From Caulobacter soli (GTDB taxonomy: Bacteria; Pseudomonadota; Alphaproteobacteria; Caulobacterales; Caulobacteraceae), in the NCBI RefSeq assembly GCF_011045195.1, contig NZ_CP049199.1:1798001-1862000 (forward strand): a DNA stretch of 64,000 bases. The letters are read 5' to 3'. The notes under the pieces are model-generated. The model was not told the DNA's origin. It did no database searches and was given only the letters and a program-made list of their open reading frames with translations. The position numbers were made by a program, and so were the translations under genes. Numbering within the stretch: the stretch's first letter is position 1; each line of letters starts with the position of its first letter. Of this stretch, positions 63,863 to 64,000 are shown one piece after another.

Positions 63863-64000
63863 ATGATCGAACGACGCAAGCTTTTGGGGCTTGGCCTCGG
63901 CGTGCTCGGCGCGAGCGCGGTCGGGCCGATGGCGGCCTTCGCCCAGTCGAAGCTGGGGATCTCCGATCCCATCGCCGATCTTCTGCAGCGGCAGTCCGAT
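63863..64000 (+). CDS. Tat-exported protein, 5' end only; likely DUF882/YcbK type
   Basis: 46 codons to the window edge. GGGGAAG precedes ATG 63863. The N-terminus MIERRKLLGLGLGVLGASAV is a twin-arginine signal, with likely cleavage near AFAQS. Assignment to the YcbK/DUF882 family comes only from position after an L,D-transpeptidase gene. Confidence 0.6.
   Translation, partial: MIERRKLLGLGLGVLGASAVGPMAAFAQSKLGISDPIADLLQRQSD

Overview
The window is 64 kb of high-GC DNA from an alphaproteobacterium, almost certainly a Caulobacter. The evidence is gene content and order: a large coiled-coil protein matching the pole-marker TipN sits beside an O-antigen-type sugar-phosphate transferase and a divergent hexuronate cluster, followed by ppc, kdgA-kdgK and pbp2. 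A promoter upstream of pyrE also fits the Caulobacter housekeeping consensus. I saw no tRNA, rRNA, CRISPR array, prophage or insertion sequence. Two genes are cut by the window edges: a sensor kinase on the left and a Tat-exported protein on the right.

Layout. 1-3621 (mostly minus strand): sensor histidine kinase, kdsA, a Nudix hydrolase and a small protein. 3862-10651 (plus): pyrE-pdxJ-acpS, a small membrane protein, lepB, rnc, era, an arylamine N-acetyltransferase and recO; repeat elements interrupt this housekeeping string, two of them flanking rnc. 10648-16978: a divergent MarR/SnoaL-like pair around a palindromic operator, a PhoD-like phosphatase, parC and a serine hydrolase. 17421-24216: metG, an MFS permease, a small protein, tipN and the sugar transferase. 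24253-37087: the uronate block, uxaB-uxaA (minus) divergent from a LacI-family regulator, then uxaC-kduI-kduD, ppc and kdgA-kdgK. 37084-44974: small ORFs, pbp2, a UPF0303/oxidoreductase pair, and an ExuT-type transporter operon. 45027-54954: ligD, a BlaI/BlaR pair, a VirJ-like protein, otsB-otsA, ku and a hydrolase. 54951-61967: an acyltransferase, a secreted unknown, and a GH15 / glycogen-debranching / GT4 cluster. 62188-64000: an L,D-transpeptidase and the start of a probable DUF882/YcbK-type protein.

How the parts fit. The uronate genes form one regulon. Six copies of an operator built on ACCGGT, with a TGAC/GTCA-like flank, lie at four control regions (uxaA/lacI, uxaC, kdgA, and the hydratase-ExuT operon). 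Uronates would enter by ExuT, be isomerised by UxaC, reduced by UxaB, dehydrated by UxaA to KDG, phosphorylated by KdgK and cleaved by KdgA; KduI and KduD add the unsaturated-uronate branch. kdgA has a leader of about 390 nt containing a convincing intrinsic terminator, which makes it a candidate attenuator or small RNA. Ku, LigD, OtsBA, the alpha-glucan cluster and the L,D-transpeptidase look like a stress and stationary-phase set; two EcfG-type promoter matches lie back to back between the GT4 gene and the transpeptidase gene.

The most unusual non-coding feature is the set of intergenic palindromic elements. Separate copies keep perfect base pairing in their outer stems while the stem sequence itself changes. 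One lies just upstream of rnc and would make a duplex of about 29 bp, a plausible substrate for the RNase III that the gene encodes.
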